Assembly (NCBI GenBank): GCA_024742285.1
Contig: JANSYR010000019.1
Span: 51,632-115,631, forward strand
Length of the DNA stretch: 64,000 nucleotides
Source: a bacterium
GTDB lineage: Bacteria; Myxococcota_A; UBA9160; UBA4427
Reading direction: 5' to 3'
Shown here: one piece after another, positions 8,345 through 16,467 of the stretch
Layout of the letters: each line of letters opens with the position of its first letter
Numbering within the stretch: position 1 is the first letter of the stretch
The notes under the pieces: model-generated
Told to the model about the DNA's origin: nothing
The model's input: the letters and a program-made list of their open reading frames with translations, nothing else
The model's database searches: none
Translations under genes and position numbers: made by a program

Positions 8345-8662
8345 ATGGCCGCCAAGAGCAGCAAAGCCGCCGCGCAGAATCAGGAGGCCCCCGAGCCCCT
8401 CAGCTTCGAGGGTGCCCTCGAGCAGCTGGAGACGACGGTCGGTCGCCTCGAAGAGGGGGAGATGCCCCTCGAAGAGGCGCTCGAGCTCTTCGAGAAGGGC
8501 GTGGGGCTGTCTCGGCAGTGCACGGAGACCCTCGAGGCCGCGGAGAGGCGGATCGAAATCCTGGTGGCGGACCGGGAGGGCGCCGACGGCGAGTGGGCGA
8601 GCGAGCCCTTCGACGATGCCTTCGAGCAGGACGAGGACGATGACGAAGATCCCGACGACTGA
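8345..8662 (+). CDS. xseB: Exodeoxyribonuclease VII small subunit
   Basis: This 105-residue protein is the small subunit that coats the XseA coiled coil. After a short Ala/Lys-rich start, the core reads SFEGALEQLETTVGRLEEG then MPLEEALELFEKGVGLSRQC, the family pattern of two helices. The C-terminal tail is strongly acidic (DEDDDEDPDD). ATG 8345 is chosen because GAGG sits just upstream and earlier in-frame codons fall inside the promoter. ispA follows after 43 bp. Confidence 0.93.
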   Translation: MAAKSSKAAAQNQEAPEPLSFEGALEQLETTVGRLEEGEMPLEEALELFEKGVGLSRQCTETLEAAERRIEILVADREGADGEWASEPFDDAFEQDEDDDEDPDD

Positions 8663-8705
8663 GCGGTCGGTCAGGGACGCCGCGCGAGCGGCCTGAGGAT
8701 TGCCG

Positions 8706-9575
8706 GTGGATGTCGCAGCGTACATGGCGGAACGGATTCCGCTGGTCGATCGCGCGATCGAAGCGCGCCTCGATGGCCTCGCGAGCGGGGAGGCGCCGAT
8801 CCCGGCGAACCTCGCCGGCGCGATGCGGCACCTGCTCTTCCCGGGCGGCAAGCGGCTGCGGCCCGTCATGGCGCTCGCTGCGGCCGAGGCCGTCGGAGGG
8901 CCCGCAGAGGCGGCGCTTCCGCTCGGCGTCGCGGTCGAGCTCGTCCACACGTATTCGCTGATCCACGACGACCTGCCCTGCATGGACGACGACGATCTGC
9001 GGCGGGGTCGGCCGACGGTCCACAAGGCCTTCGACGAGGCGACGGCGGTCCTGGCCGGTGATGCGCTCCTGACCGAGGCCTTCTCGGTCCTGTCGGAGGA
9101 CGCGCACGCCGCCGATGCGCAGATCCGCCTCGACGTGGTCGGGCTGCTCTCGCGCTCGTCCGGCGCGCTCGGGCTGGTCGGCGGACAGGTCGACGATCTC
9201 GCCTTCGAAGCGGCGGGCGGGGACACGGGGGGAACCTCCGCGGGCTTCCTCGCGTCCATCCATGCGCGCAAGACCGCCGCGCTCTTCCGTGCCTCGATCG
9301 AGGGCGGGGCGATGCTGGCGGGCGCCAACGCCGGGCAGCGCGAGGCGCTCGAGCGCTTCTCGCGGGACGTCGGCATCGGCTTCCAGATCGCTGACGACGT
9401 GCTCGATGCGGACTCGGGCGAGGCAGCGAGTATCCTCCGGCTCCAGGGGATCGACGACGCGAAGCACGGTGCAGAAGGGCTGCTCGACCGGGCCCTCGGC
9501 GAGATCGATGGGTGGGGCGAGGCGGCGGAGCCGCTGCGGGCGCTGGCGCGCTTCGCGATCCGGAGAGAACGATGA
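8706..9575 (+). CDS. ispA: Polyprenyl (farnesyl/geranyl) diphosphate synthase
   Basis: This trans-isoprenyl diphosphate synthase condenses isopentenyl diphosphate with allylic diphosphates in the cytoplasm. The 289 residues show GGKRLRP, the first Asp-rich motif ([10 protein letters not shown]), [19 protein letters not shown] and the second motif [17 protein letters not shown] 8706 is preferred over TTG 8700 because GAGG (8695-8698) lies 7 nt upstream of the GTG but almost touches the TTG. Placement between xseB and dxs is a common bacterial arrangement and makes this part of the MEP isoprenoid operon. Confidence 0.92.
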   Translation: MDVAAYMAERIPLVDRAIEARLDGLASGEAPIPANLAGAMRHLLFPGGKRLRPVMALAAAEAVGGPAEAALPLGVAVELVHTYSLIHDDLPCMDDDDLRRGRPTVHKAFDEATAVLAGDALLTEAFSVLSEDAHAADAQIRLDVVGLLSRSSGALGLVGGQVDDLAFEAAGGDTGGTSAGFLASIHARKTAALFRASIEGGAMLAGANAGQREALERFSRDVGIGFQIADDVLDADSGEAASILRLQGIDDAKHGAEGLLDRALGEIDGWGEAAEPLRALARFAIRRER

Positions 9576-9603
9576 GCGGACGATGCGGAAGACGGGGACG
9601 GCG

Positions 9604-11499
9604 ATGAGCGACGCAAACGAGACGCGACCGCTGCTCCACGAGATCGAGCGCCCGTCCGATCTGCGCAAGCTTCCGCGCGACAAGGTCGAGCAGGTGGCCT
9701 CCGAGATCCGCCACGAGATCCTCTCACGGGTTTCGCAGACCGGCGGCCATCTGGCGTCGAGCCTCGGCGCCGTCGAGCTGATTACGGCGATCCACTACGT
9801 CTTCGACACGCCGAGCGATCGGCTGATCCTCGACGTCGGTCACCAGGGCTACCCGCACAAGATGCTGACGGGCCGGCGCGAGGACTTCGAGACGATCGGC
9901 CAGCGCGGGGGCATGTCCAAGTTCCTGCGCCGGACCGAGTCCGAGTTCGACCATTTCGGCGCCGGCCACGCGGGGACGTCGATCTCGGCGGCCCTCGGGA
10001 TGGCGCGCGCGAAGTTCCACCAGGGCGAGGACGGCGTGGTCATCGCCCTGATCGGCGACGGCTCGATGACCGCGGGCATGGCCTTCGAGGCCCTGAACCA
10101 CGCGGGTCACCTCGACGAGAACAACCTGATCGTCGTCCTGAACGACAACGAGATGTCGATCGATCCGAACGTCGGCGCGCTCTCCTCCTACCTCTCGAGA
10201 AAGCTCTCGGCGCCGATGGTCCGCCGCATGAAGGGCTGGGCGCGCGAGTTCCTCGACGGCCTCCCTGGCGACATGCTCCACTGGGCCCGGAAGGCCGAGG
10301 AGTCGGTCAAGACCTTCTTCACCCCCGGCATGCTCTTCGAGGCCCTCGGTTTCCGCTACGTCGGTCCGATCCAGGGACATCGCATGGACATCGTCCTCGA
10401 GACGATGGAGAACGTGAAGGAGCTCGTCGCGAACGGCGGCGGTCCCGTCTTGATCCACGCGATGACCGAGAAGGGCCACGGCTACGCGCCGGCCGAGGCC
10501 GACCCGCTCAAGTACCACGGCGTCGGCCAGTTCGACGTGGAGAGCGGAAAGTTCGCGCCCAAGAAGGCGGCGCCGCCGACCTACACGAACGTCTTCTCGG
10601 ACACGCTGATCCGGCTCGCGCGCGAGGACGAGCGGATCGTCGCGATCACCGCGGCGATGGCCTCGGGCACCGGCCTCGACAAGTTCCAGCGAAAGCTTCC
10701 GAAGCGCTTCTACGACGTCGGAATCGCCGAGCAGCACGCGGTCACGTTCGCTGCGGGTCTTGCCGCCGAGGGCATGAAGCCCGTCGCGGCGATCTACTCG
10801 ACCTTTCTCCAGCGGGCCTTCGACCAGGTCGTGCACGACGTCTGCCTGCAGAACCTCGACGTGACCTTCGCCCTCGACCGGGCCGGGCTCGTGGGTGCCG
10901 ACGGCGCGACCCACCAGGGACTCTTCGACTACGCCTACCTGCGAACGCTGCCGAACGCGGTCGTAATGGCTCCGAAGGACGAGAACGAGCTCCAGCACCT
11001 GCTCGCGACCGCGATCAAGTACCCGGGCCCGTCGGCGATCCGCTTCCCGCGCGGCTCGGGGATCGGGACGGCGCTCGATCCCGACGTCAAGGAGATCGCC
11101 ATGGGCGAGGCGGAGCTCCTGCGAGACGGCGACGACGTCGCGCTGATCGCGATCGGCAACACCGTCCATCCGGCGGTCGAGGCGGCCGGTGAGCTCGCGA
11201 GCGAAGGCATTTCGAGCGCGGTCCTCAATGCGCGCTTCGTGAAGCCGCTCGACCGCGAACGGATCCTCGACCTGGCCCGCCGCGTCCGCACCGTCGTCAC
11301 CATCGAGGAACACAGCGCGATGGGTGGCTTCGGGAGCGCGGTGCTCGAGCTGCTGGCCGAGGAAGGGATCCGGACGCCGGTCCGGACCCTCGGCATCCCG
11401 GACAAGCTGATCGAGCACGGCGAATCCGCCGCGACCCTCGGGCTCGCCTCGCCGGACATCGCCGCCGCCGCCCGCGCCCTCGTCGCGGCCGCGGACTGA
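9604..11499 (+). CDS. dxs: 1-deoxy-D-xylulose-5-phosphate synthase
   Basis: Dxs makes the first MEP-pathway intermediate from pyruvate and glyceraldehyde 3-phosphate using thiamine diphosphate. It has 631 residues, the usual length. The TPP-binding part includes [10 protein letters not shown] and [18 protein letters not shown] with a downstream Asn; the transketolase middle domain has [18 protein letters not shown]; the C-terminal transketolase domain ends [14 protein letters not shown] 9604 is chosen (GGGGA upstream); an ATG at 9583 is possible. It is 28 bp after ispA and 13 bp before tlyA. Confidence 0.95.
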   Translation: MSDANETRPLLHEIERPSDLRKLPRDKVEQVASEIRHEILSRVSQTGGHLASSLGAVELITAIHYVFDTPSDRLILDVGHQGYPHKMLTGRREDFETIGQRGGMSKFLRRTESEFDHFGAGHAGTSISAALGMARAKFHQGEDGVVIALIGDGSMTAGMAFEALNHAGHLDENNLIVVLNDNEMSIDPNVGALSSYLSRKLSAPMVRRMKGWAREFLDGLPGDMLHWARKAEESVKTFFTPGMLFEALGFRYVGPIQGHRMDIVLETMENVKELVANGGGPVLIHAMTEKGHGYAPAEADPLKYHGVGQFDVESGKFAPKKAAPPTYTNVFSDTLIRLAREDERIVAITAAMASGTGLDKFQRKLPKRFYDVGIAEQHAVTFAAGLAAEGMKPVAAIYSTFLQRAFDQVVHDVCLQNLDVTFALDRAGLVGADGATHQGLFDYAYLRTLPNAVVMAPKDENELQHLLATAIKYPGPSAIRFPRGSGIGTALDPDVKEIAMGEAELLRDGDDVALIAIGNTVHPAVEAAGELASEGISSAVLNARFVKPLDRERILDLARRVRTVVTIEEHSAMGGFGSAVLELLAEEGIRTPVRTLGIPDKLIEHGESAATLGLASPDIAAAARALVAAAD

Positions 11500-11512
11500 T
11501 CCCCGTACTCCC

Positions 11513-12283
11513 TTGGCGCCCGCCGCCGCCCGGGGTGAGCGACTCGACGAGCGGGTCGTCCGCGAAGGCCTCGCCGAGAGTCGGAGCGCGGCGCAGGCGC
11601 TGATCCTCGCGGGCCGGGTCCTCGTCGACGACACGCCCATGGACAAGGCGGGGACGCGGATCGCGCCGGAGAAGTCCGTGCGCCTCAAGGGCGGCGCCCG
11701 CGCCTTCGTCTCTCGCGGTGGCGACAAGCTCGCCTCCGCCCTCGACCATTTCGGCTTCGACCCGACCGGTCTGCGCGCTCTCGACGTCGGCGCCTCCACC
11801 GGGGGCTTCACCGACTGCCTGCTGAAGCGGGGGGCGTCCCACGTCTGCGCGATCGACGTCGGGCACTCCCAGATGCACTCCCGGCTCCGGCTCGATCCGC
11901 GGGTCGACGTCCACGAGCGGGTGAACGCGCGGCACCTCGACCCGGCCGAGTTCCCGGGGCCCTTCGATCTCTTCGTCGTCGACGTTTCCTTCATCTCCCT
12001 CACGCTGGTCCTGCCCGCGATCGATGCCTGCGCGCCGGCTGCCGACGGCCTGCTCCTCGTGAAGCCCCAGTTCGAGGTCGGGCGCGATCACGTGGGGAAG
12101 GGCGGGGTGGTTCGCGACGACGCGCGGAGGGCCGAGGCCGTGGACGCGGTCGCGGCCGCAGCGGCCTCCCTCGGCCGCCGGGAGCTCGGGCGCGTGGACA
12201 GCGCCGTGCCCGGTCCCAAGGGCAACCGCGAGATCTTCCTCTGGATATCCGGCGCCGGGGACGATGAAGGGGCAGGGGGTTGA
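11513..12283 (+). CDS. tlyA: TlyA-family rRNA 2'-O-methyltransferase (hemolysin A-like)
   Basis: The 256-residue protein combines an N-terminal S4 RNA-binding domain (RLDERVVREGLAESRSAAQ) with an FtsJ-type SAM methyltransferase domain (ALDVGASTGGFTDCLLKRGA, then FVVDVSFISL and LLVKPQFEVG). TlyA proteins methylate 16S and/or 23S rRNA; the old name hemolysin is historical. The start is a TTG 13 bp after dxs, a neighbourhood seen in many bacteria, so it is probably co-transcribed with the isoprenoid genes. Confidence 0.92.
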   Translation: MAPAAARGERLDERVVREGLAESRSAAQALILAGRVLVDDTPMDKAGTRIAPEKSVRLKGGARAFVSRGGDKLASALDHFGFDPTGLRALDVGASTGGFTDCLLKRGASHVCAIDVGHSQMHSRLRLDPRVDVHERVNARHLDPAEFPGPFDLFVVDVSFISLTLVLPAIDACAPAADGLLLVKPQFEVGRDHVGKGGVVRDDARRAEAVDAVAAAAASLGRRELGRVDSAVPGPKGNREIFLWISGAGDDEGAGG

Positions 12284-12401
12284 TTCCGGGTCCCGCGGGA
12301 CCAGGTTCGCCCCACGCGGATGGGGAGGGGCCGGGCTGCTATGGTCCCGAATGCCCGCGATGCGCCGGTTCCGGCCGGTGCTGCGAAGAAGGAGTTCCCG
12401 G

Positions 12402-12728
12402 ATGATCGACGTGACGACGGAAGCGGCCGCGCAGATTCGAACGCTGCTCGCCGAGGACGACAAGCTCGAGACTCATGGCCTCCGCATGAAGGTGATCGGC
12501 GGCGGCTGCTCCGGACTCCAGTACCAGCTCTCCTTCGACGACGTCGTGCGCGACGTCGACGCGGAGATCGAGGCCGAGGGCGTCAAGGTGATCGTCGACG
12601 AGAAGAGTGCGCTCTACCTGGTCGGCTCGGTCCTCGACTTCGTCGATACGCTCCAGGAGTCGGGCTTCAAGATCGAGAACCCGAACGCCTCCAACACCTG
12701 CGGATGCGGCTCTTCTTTCGCCGCCTGA
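12402..12728 (+). CDS. A-type iron-sulfur cluster carrier (IscA/ErpA family)
   Basis: This 108-residue HesB-fold protein carries Fe-S clusters to apo-enzymes. Three cluster-binding Cys are present: one in GGGCSGLQYQLSFDD and two in NTCGCGSSF. ATG 12402 follows an AAGGAG ribosome site. It lies 6 bp before the cysteine desulfurase gene, so the two form a small Fe-S (or sulfur/selenium) assembly operon, but no scaffold gene (iscU) is adjacent. Confidence 0.93.
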   Translation: MIDVTTEAAAQIRTLLAEDDKLETHGLRMKVIGGGCSGLQYQLSFDDVVRDVDAEIEAEGVKVIVDEKSALYLVGSVLDFVDTLQESGFKIENPNASNTCGCGSSFAA

Positions 12729-12734
12729 TGAACG

Positions 12735-13931
12735 GTGTCTGATCGCTCGGGCGCCTCTCCCGATCCCGACCGCTCCCCTCGCGTTCCCTACCTCGACCAC
12801 CACGCGACCACGCCCATCGACGAGCGGGTTCGCGAGGCGATGGCGCCCTATCTCGAGTCCGAGTTCGGGAACGCCGCGAGCACGACCCACGCCTTCGGGT
12901 GGCGGGCGGAAGCCGCGGTGGATCTCGCGCGGGAGCGGATCGCGGAGTTGGTCGGCGCGGAGCCGCGGGAGATCGTCTTCACGAGCGGAGCGACCGAGAG
13001 CAACAATCTGGCGATCCTCGGTCTCGCCGACGCGGCGGCGCCGCCCGGGCATCTCGTGACCGTTGCCACCGAGCACCCCGCGGTCCTCGACCCCTGCCGC
13101 GCCCTGATCGCCCGCGGCTGGGAGCTCACCGAGCTTCCCGTGGACGGGGAGGGACGCGTCTCCCTCGACGATCTGGACGACGCGTTGCGTGACGACACGC
13201 GACTGGTCTCCGTCATGGCGGCGAACAACGAGATCGGGATCATCGCGCCGGTGGGCGAGATCGCCGGGCGATGCCACGCGCGCGGGATCGTCTTCCATAC
13301 CGACGCGGCCCAGGCGGCGGGCAAGATCCCGCTCGATGCCCGGGCGCAGGGCCTCGACCTCGTGAGCGTGTCGGGCCACAAACTCTACGGACCGAAGGGC
13401 GTGGGCTTTCTCCGCGTTCGCCGCGGCGGGCAACCGCGGGTGAAGCTCGCGCCGCGCCAGTTCGGGGGCGGACACGAAGGCGGACTGCGTTCGGGGACGC
13501 TGCCCGTTGCGCTCATCGTCGGACTCGCGCGCGCCTACGAGATCGCCGAGGGCGAGCGCCAGGCGGAGTCGAAGCGGCTCGCCGATCTGCGGGACGGGCT
13601 CTGGCAGGCACTCGCGACCGCGCTTCCCGGACGCGTGCGCTGGAACGGACCCCGCGACGAGCGTCTGGCCGCGAACCTGAACGTCTCGTTCGAAGGCATC
13701 GACGGCGAGCGGCTCCTCGCGGATCTCGGCGGGCTCGCGATCTCGTCCGGCTCCGCCTGCAGCTCCGCGAAGCCCGAGCCGAGCCACGTGCTGCTCGCCC
13801 TCGGGCACACGCCCGCCCTCGCCAAGGCGACGCTCCGGATCGGGTTCGGGCGCCACAACACGCCCGCCGACGTGGACCATGCGGCGGAGCGGATCGTCGG
13901 GGCCGTGCGCGCACAGAAGCCGAAGAGCTGA
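12735..13931 (+). CDS. Cysteine desulfurase (NifS/IscS family)
   Basis: This PLP enzyme removes sulfur from cysteine to supply Fe-S clusters and thiolation. The 398 residues show YLDHHATTPID, FTSGATESNN, the PLP lysine in SGHKLYGPKG, GGHEGGLRSGT and the active-site Cys loop ISSGSACSSAKPEPSHVL (group I type). GTG start. It directly follows the A-type carrier. Such enzymes can also mobilise selenium, which is relevant to the selenoprotein at 1057, but the sequence does not show specificity. Confidence 0.94.
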   Translation: MSDRSGASPDPDRSPRVPYLDHHATTPIDERVREAMAPYLESEFGNAASTTHAFGWRAEAAVDLARERIAELVGAEPREIVFTSGATESNNLAILGLADAAAPPGHLVTVATEHPAVLDPCRALIARGWELTELPVDGEGRVSLDDLDDALRDDTRLVSVMAANNEIGIIAPVGEIAGRCHARGIVFHTDAAQAAGKIPLDARAQGLDLVSVSGHKLYGPKGVGFLRVRRGGQPRVKLAPRQFGGGHEGGLRSGTLPVALIVGLARAYEIAEGERQAESKRLADLRDGLWQALATALPGRVRWNGPRDERLAANLNVSFEGIDGERLLADLGGLAISSGSACSSAKPEPSHVLLALGHTPALAKATLRIGFGRHNTPADVDHAAERIVGAVRAQKPKS

Positions 13932-13965
13932 GCGCGGTGTCTCCCCGGGGCGCCTCGCGCGGGGA

Positions 13966-13979
13966 GTGTACGTGTATAC
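13966..13979 (+). promoter_or_regulatory. Operator-like palindrome before the TetR gene
   Basis: GTGTAC-GT-GTATAC fits the pattern GTxTAC-N2-GTAxAC and ends 9 bp before the ATG of the TetR gene. A related site (GTTTAC-GT-GTACGC) lies before the next gene, so both are probably bound by this regulator (autoregulation). Confidence 0.6.
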
Positions 13980-13988
13980 TCCGCGCCC

Positions 13989-14654
13989 ATGGCGGCCGGC
14001 GGAGCGCGTCCGACAAAGAGGGGGCGCCGCCCCCGACTCTCCCGCGATCAGGTCGTCGACGCGGCGACACGGATCCTGCTCGAGGAAGGGGTCGAGTCGC
14101 TCACGATCCGCGCGGTCGGTACGGCGCTGGGAAGCTCGCCGATGGCCGTGTACCGCCACGTCCAGGACAAGGACCACCTGCTGGTGCTCGTCCTCGACCA
14201 GGTCGCGGCCGAGATCCCGAGGCCGAGGCTCCCGAAGCGGCCCCGCGCTCGGGTGATCAAGCTCTGGTGTGCCATCCATGCATGCCTGACCGAGCACGCC
14301 TGGGCGGTCGAGGTACTGGCGGCAGGCGACAAGATGGGCCCATCGATCCTCTGGTTCATGGAGCGGACCGGCGGTGCGCTTCGGGACGCGGGTCTCTCCG
14401 AGCGCGAATCGGTTCGAGTGATCGACGCGATCTGGCGTCTCACGATCGGGTCGTTGCTCGTCCAGCGCGGGTACGACGCACTGACGGGCTCGTCGCCCGA
14501 GGCGTCGATGCAGCGGGCGCTCTACGAGAATCCCGATCGCGACGCCTTCCCGGTTCTGGCGACGTTGTCCCGGGAATGGGAAGCCGTCCGCGCACGGAAC
14601 GACTATCGCGCCCACCTGGGGGCCCTCCTCGACGGGCTCCACGAATGGGATTGA
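13989..14654 (+). CDS. TetR-family transcriptional regulator
   Basis: This 221-residue repressor-type protein has an N-terminal helix-turn-helix (residues about 18-65: SRDQVVDAATRILLEEGVES, LTIRAVGTALGSSPMAVYRHVQ) preceded by a basic stretch (KRGRRPR). The C-terminal part is helical and should bind an unknown ligand. Length and layout are typical of TetR. A palindrome overlaps its promoter region and a similar one lies between it and the cupin gene 49 bp downstream, which suggests it controls both genes. Confidence 0.9.
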   Translation: MAAGGARPTKRGRRPRLSRDQVVDAATRILLEEGVESLTIRAVGTALGSSPMAVYRHVQDKDHLLVLVLDQVAAEIPRPRLPKRPRARVIKLWCAIHACLTEHAWAVEVLAAGDKMGPSILWFMERTGGALRDAGLSERESVRVIDAIWRLTIGSLLVQRGYDALTGSSPEASMQRALYENPDRDAFPVLATLSREWEAVRARNDYRAHLGALLDGLHEWD

Positions 14655-14671
14655 CCAAGGGCCTGCTTTTT

Positions 14672-14685
14672 GTTTACGTGTACGC
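14672..14685 (+). promoter_or_regulatory. Second operator-like site, before the cupin gene
   Basis: GTTTAC-GT-GTACGC shares TACGTGTA with the site at 13966. It lies immediately upstream of the AAGGAGG ribosome site of the cupin gene, so a bound repressor would block transcription or translation initiation. Confidence 0.55.
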
Positions 14686-14702
14686 AAAAGGAGGACCCAC
14701 CC

Positions 14703-15104
14703 GTGGAAGCGTATGAGCTCGGTGCGATCGTCCCGAACCTGAAGCCCCTGAAGCTGTCGCCGAACGCGACGGAAGCGGATCACGATGCCGCGATGAGGCC
14801 GCTCGGGACCTTCAACGAATGCATGACCGGACTGCTCCGTTTCGAAGGGCAGTCGCCCTGGGAGCGGCACCCGCAGGACGAGCTGCTGATGGTCCTCGAT
14901 GGCGCGGTCGAGCTGACGCTGCTCGCCGACGATGGGCGTCACGTGACGGAGTCGCTGGGCAAGGACTCGGTCGCCGTCGTTCCCTCCGGCGTCTGGCATC
15001 GCCAGCACGCGAGAGCGGGCGTGACGCTCTTCTTCGTGACGGCTTCGGGGGAGGACGACGTGTCCTGGGCGGACGACCCGAGGTCGGCGGACGACCCCGC
15101 CTGA
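14703..15104 (+). CDS. Small cupin-domain protein
   Basis: This 133-residue single-domain cupin shows the two cupin motifs in degenerate form: WERHPQDELLMVLDGAVELTL and VVPSGVWHRQHA, each with His residues able to hold a metal. GTG 14703 is placed 9 nt after a perfect AAGGAGG; the upstream TTG at 14670 lies inside the operator. Substrate unknown. Small cupins of this kind often act as detoxifying dioxygenases, isomerases or ligand sensors. Regulation by the adjacent TetR protein is the best clue, pointing to an inducible response to a small molecule. Confidence 0.85.
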   Translation: MEAYELGAIVPNLKPLKLSPNATEADHDAAMRPLGTFNECMTGLLRFEGQSPWERHPQDELLMVLDGAVELTLLADDGRHVTESLGKDSVAVVPSGVWHRQHARAGVTLFFVTASGEDDVSWADDPRSADDPA

Positions 15105-15520
15105 GCGCGCGACGAGTCGCCGGGAAGCGCGTGGACGGTTTGCCCCCAGGGTGGGGCTGGGTGCCCGATCGTCGATCCACGCCGGCTCGGGACGAGTCGC
15201 GGCCCCTCGAAGCCTGCTCCGAGCGCTCGGAGCCCGGCCAGCGGATCGGGACCGGTCCGCTATAGTGCCGCCGCCGCAGCGCGACCCCCGGTCACCCTCG
15301 GCGCTCCGATGGGTCTTGGCCCGTCCCGGAATCCCGCCCGTGCTCTCGGGCCGGTGACCGGTCACCGGAGCGGCCCGACCCCCGCGCGCGGCGAATCCGC
15401 GGAACAGGGCGCGTACGTCGCGCCCTCTCGTTCGCATCGCACCCATCACCCGGAGCGCAGCGGCGGCCGACCCGGCCGGCGGACGGCGCTCCCGTCCGAA
15501 ACCCGAGAAGGAAGAAGCAA
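15105..15520. other. Intergenic region upstream of cysC
   Basis: No gene is apparent in these 416 bp. It contains a perfect 18-bp palindrome (15351-15368) and a TATAGT hexamer (15261-15266) that could be a -10 box, but no convincing -35 at the right distance. Confidence 0.5.
15351..15368. promoter_or_regulatory. Perfect 18-bp palindrome
   Basis: CCGGTGACCGGTCACCGG is identical to its reverse complement and lies 153 bp before the cysC start. It could be an operator for a dimeric regulator of sulfate activation. GGTCACC recurs singly just upstream. Confidence 0.4.
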
Positions 15521-16129
15521 GTGTCGGAACCCAAGGGAAAGAACCTCACGTGGCACGAAGGTCAGGTCAGCCGTGACGACCGCGAGAAGAAGCTCGGCCA
15601 GAAGGGCTGCACGATCTGGCTGACGGGGCTCTCCGGCTCCGGCAAGTCGACGATCGCCGTGGCCGCCGAGAAGGCGCTCGCCGAGAAGGGCCACCTCACG
15701 TACATCCTCGACGGCGACAACATCCGCATGGGCCTCAACTCGAACCTCGGCTTCTCGCCGGAGGATCGGACGGAGAACATCCGGCGGATCGGCGAAGTGT
15801 CGAAGCTCTTCACCGACGCCGGCATCATCTGCTTCACGTCCTTCATCTCGCCGTATCGCGCCGACCGAGACCAGGTCCGCGAGATCATGGGCGAGGGGGA
15901 CTTCATCGAGGCCTGGGTGCAGGCCTCGGTCGAGACCTGCGAAGGCCGCGACGTGAAGGGTCTCTACAAGAAGGCCCGCGCGGGCGAGATCCCGGAGTTC
16001 ACCGGCATCTCCGCGCCGTACGAGGAGCCGCTGAACGCCGAGCTCGCGCTCGACACGAACGGGCAGTCGGTCGACGAGAGCGTCGCCCAGCTGATCGCGT
16101 TCCTCGACAAGAGCGGATACCTCTCCTAG
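15521..16129 (+). CDS. cysC: Adenylylsulfate (APS) kinase
   Basis: CysC phosphorylates adenylylsulfate to PAPS with ATP, the second step of sulfate activation. The 202 residues contain the P-loop WLTGLSGSGKST, the APS-binding DGDNIR, NLGFSPEDRTENIRRIGEV, and FISPYRADRDQVR. It is a stand-alone kinase, not fused to CysN. A GTG start follows a GAGAAGGAAG ribosome site. No other sulfate-assimilation gene is adjacent, so PAPS may serve sulfotransfer as well as reduction. Two hairpins follow the stop. Confidence 0.94.
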   Translation: MSEPKGKNLTWHEGQVSRDDREKKLGQKGCTIWLTGLSGSGKSTIAVAAEKALAEKGHLTYILDGDNIRMGLNSNLGFSPEDRTENIRRIGEVSKLFTDAGIICFTSFISPYRADRDQVREIMGEGDFIEAWVQASVETCEGRDVKGLYKKARAGEIPEFTGISAPYEEPLNAELALDTNGQSVDESVAQLIAFLDKSGYLS

Positions 16130-16174
16130 TCGGCGCTACGCGGCGCTCTCCAGTCGGCGCTTCGCGCCTCTCGG

Positions 16175-16200
16175 CAGGCCCCTTCTTGGGGCCTGTCTTG
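16175..16200 (+). terminator. Intrinsic terminator after cysC
   Basis: CAGGCCCC and GGGGCCTG form a perfect 8-bp stem around TTCTT, followed by TCTTG. It lies 46 bp after the cysC stop. Confidence 0.7.
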
Positions 16201-16254
16201 CGCCGAGGGCTCCTGTTGGAATCCGGCGGTGTGCGCTCGGCGCTGATCTCCAGT

Positions 16255-16295
16255 CGCGGCCCTTTTCCGTCGATGCAGGACGGGAAAGGGCCGCG
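16255..16295 (+). other. Long hairpin, 17-bp stem
   Basis: The arms 16255-16271 and 16279-16295 pair over 17 positions with a single G-T wobble around a 7-nt loop. It is not followed by a T-run. It may be a second terminator, an RNA-processing site or part of a regulatory RNA. Confidence 0.55.
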
Positions 16296-16467
16296 CTGCA
16301 TTTCGAAGCTGGAAGCGGGGGAGGGGGGAACCCCGCGCCCTGCGTTCCTCGAGGCGCAGTCGACAGGAGAGGGTCGAAGGGTGACTCTCTCGGCCGCGGT
16401 ACGCGGACACCCGGTCGGTTCGGTCGGTGTCCCAAGTGCCTGGAATCGCAGGGAACGAGGGGGAGAT

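Larger units (their letters stand above)
16130..16467. other. Hairpin-rich intergenic region between cysC and the TPR gene
   Basis: The 338 bp contain no likely gene but five successive hairpins on the + strand: 16175-16195, 16255-16295, 16315-16336, 16367-16391 and 16405-16432. The first is a terminator; the others could form a structured 5' leader of the TPR gene or a small RNA. Confidence 0.5.

Noticed and set aside
15261..15266. TATAGT as a cysC promoter -10
   Set aside because: No acceptable -35 hexamer lies 16-18 bp upstream, so it is not listed as a promoter.
12339..15449. Very long minus-strand open frame (about 1,036 codons)
   Set aside because: It lies antisense to iscA-type, cysteine desulfurase, TetR and cupin genes with clear motifs; long antisense frames are expected in such GC-rich DNA.
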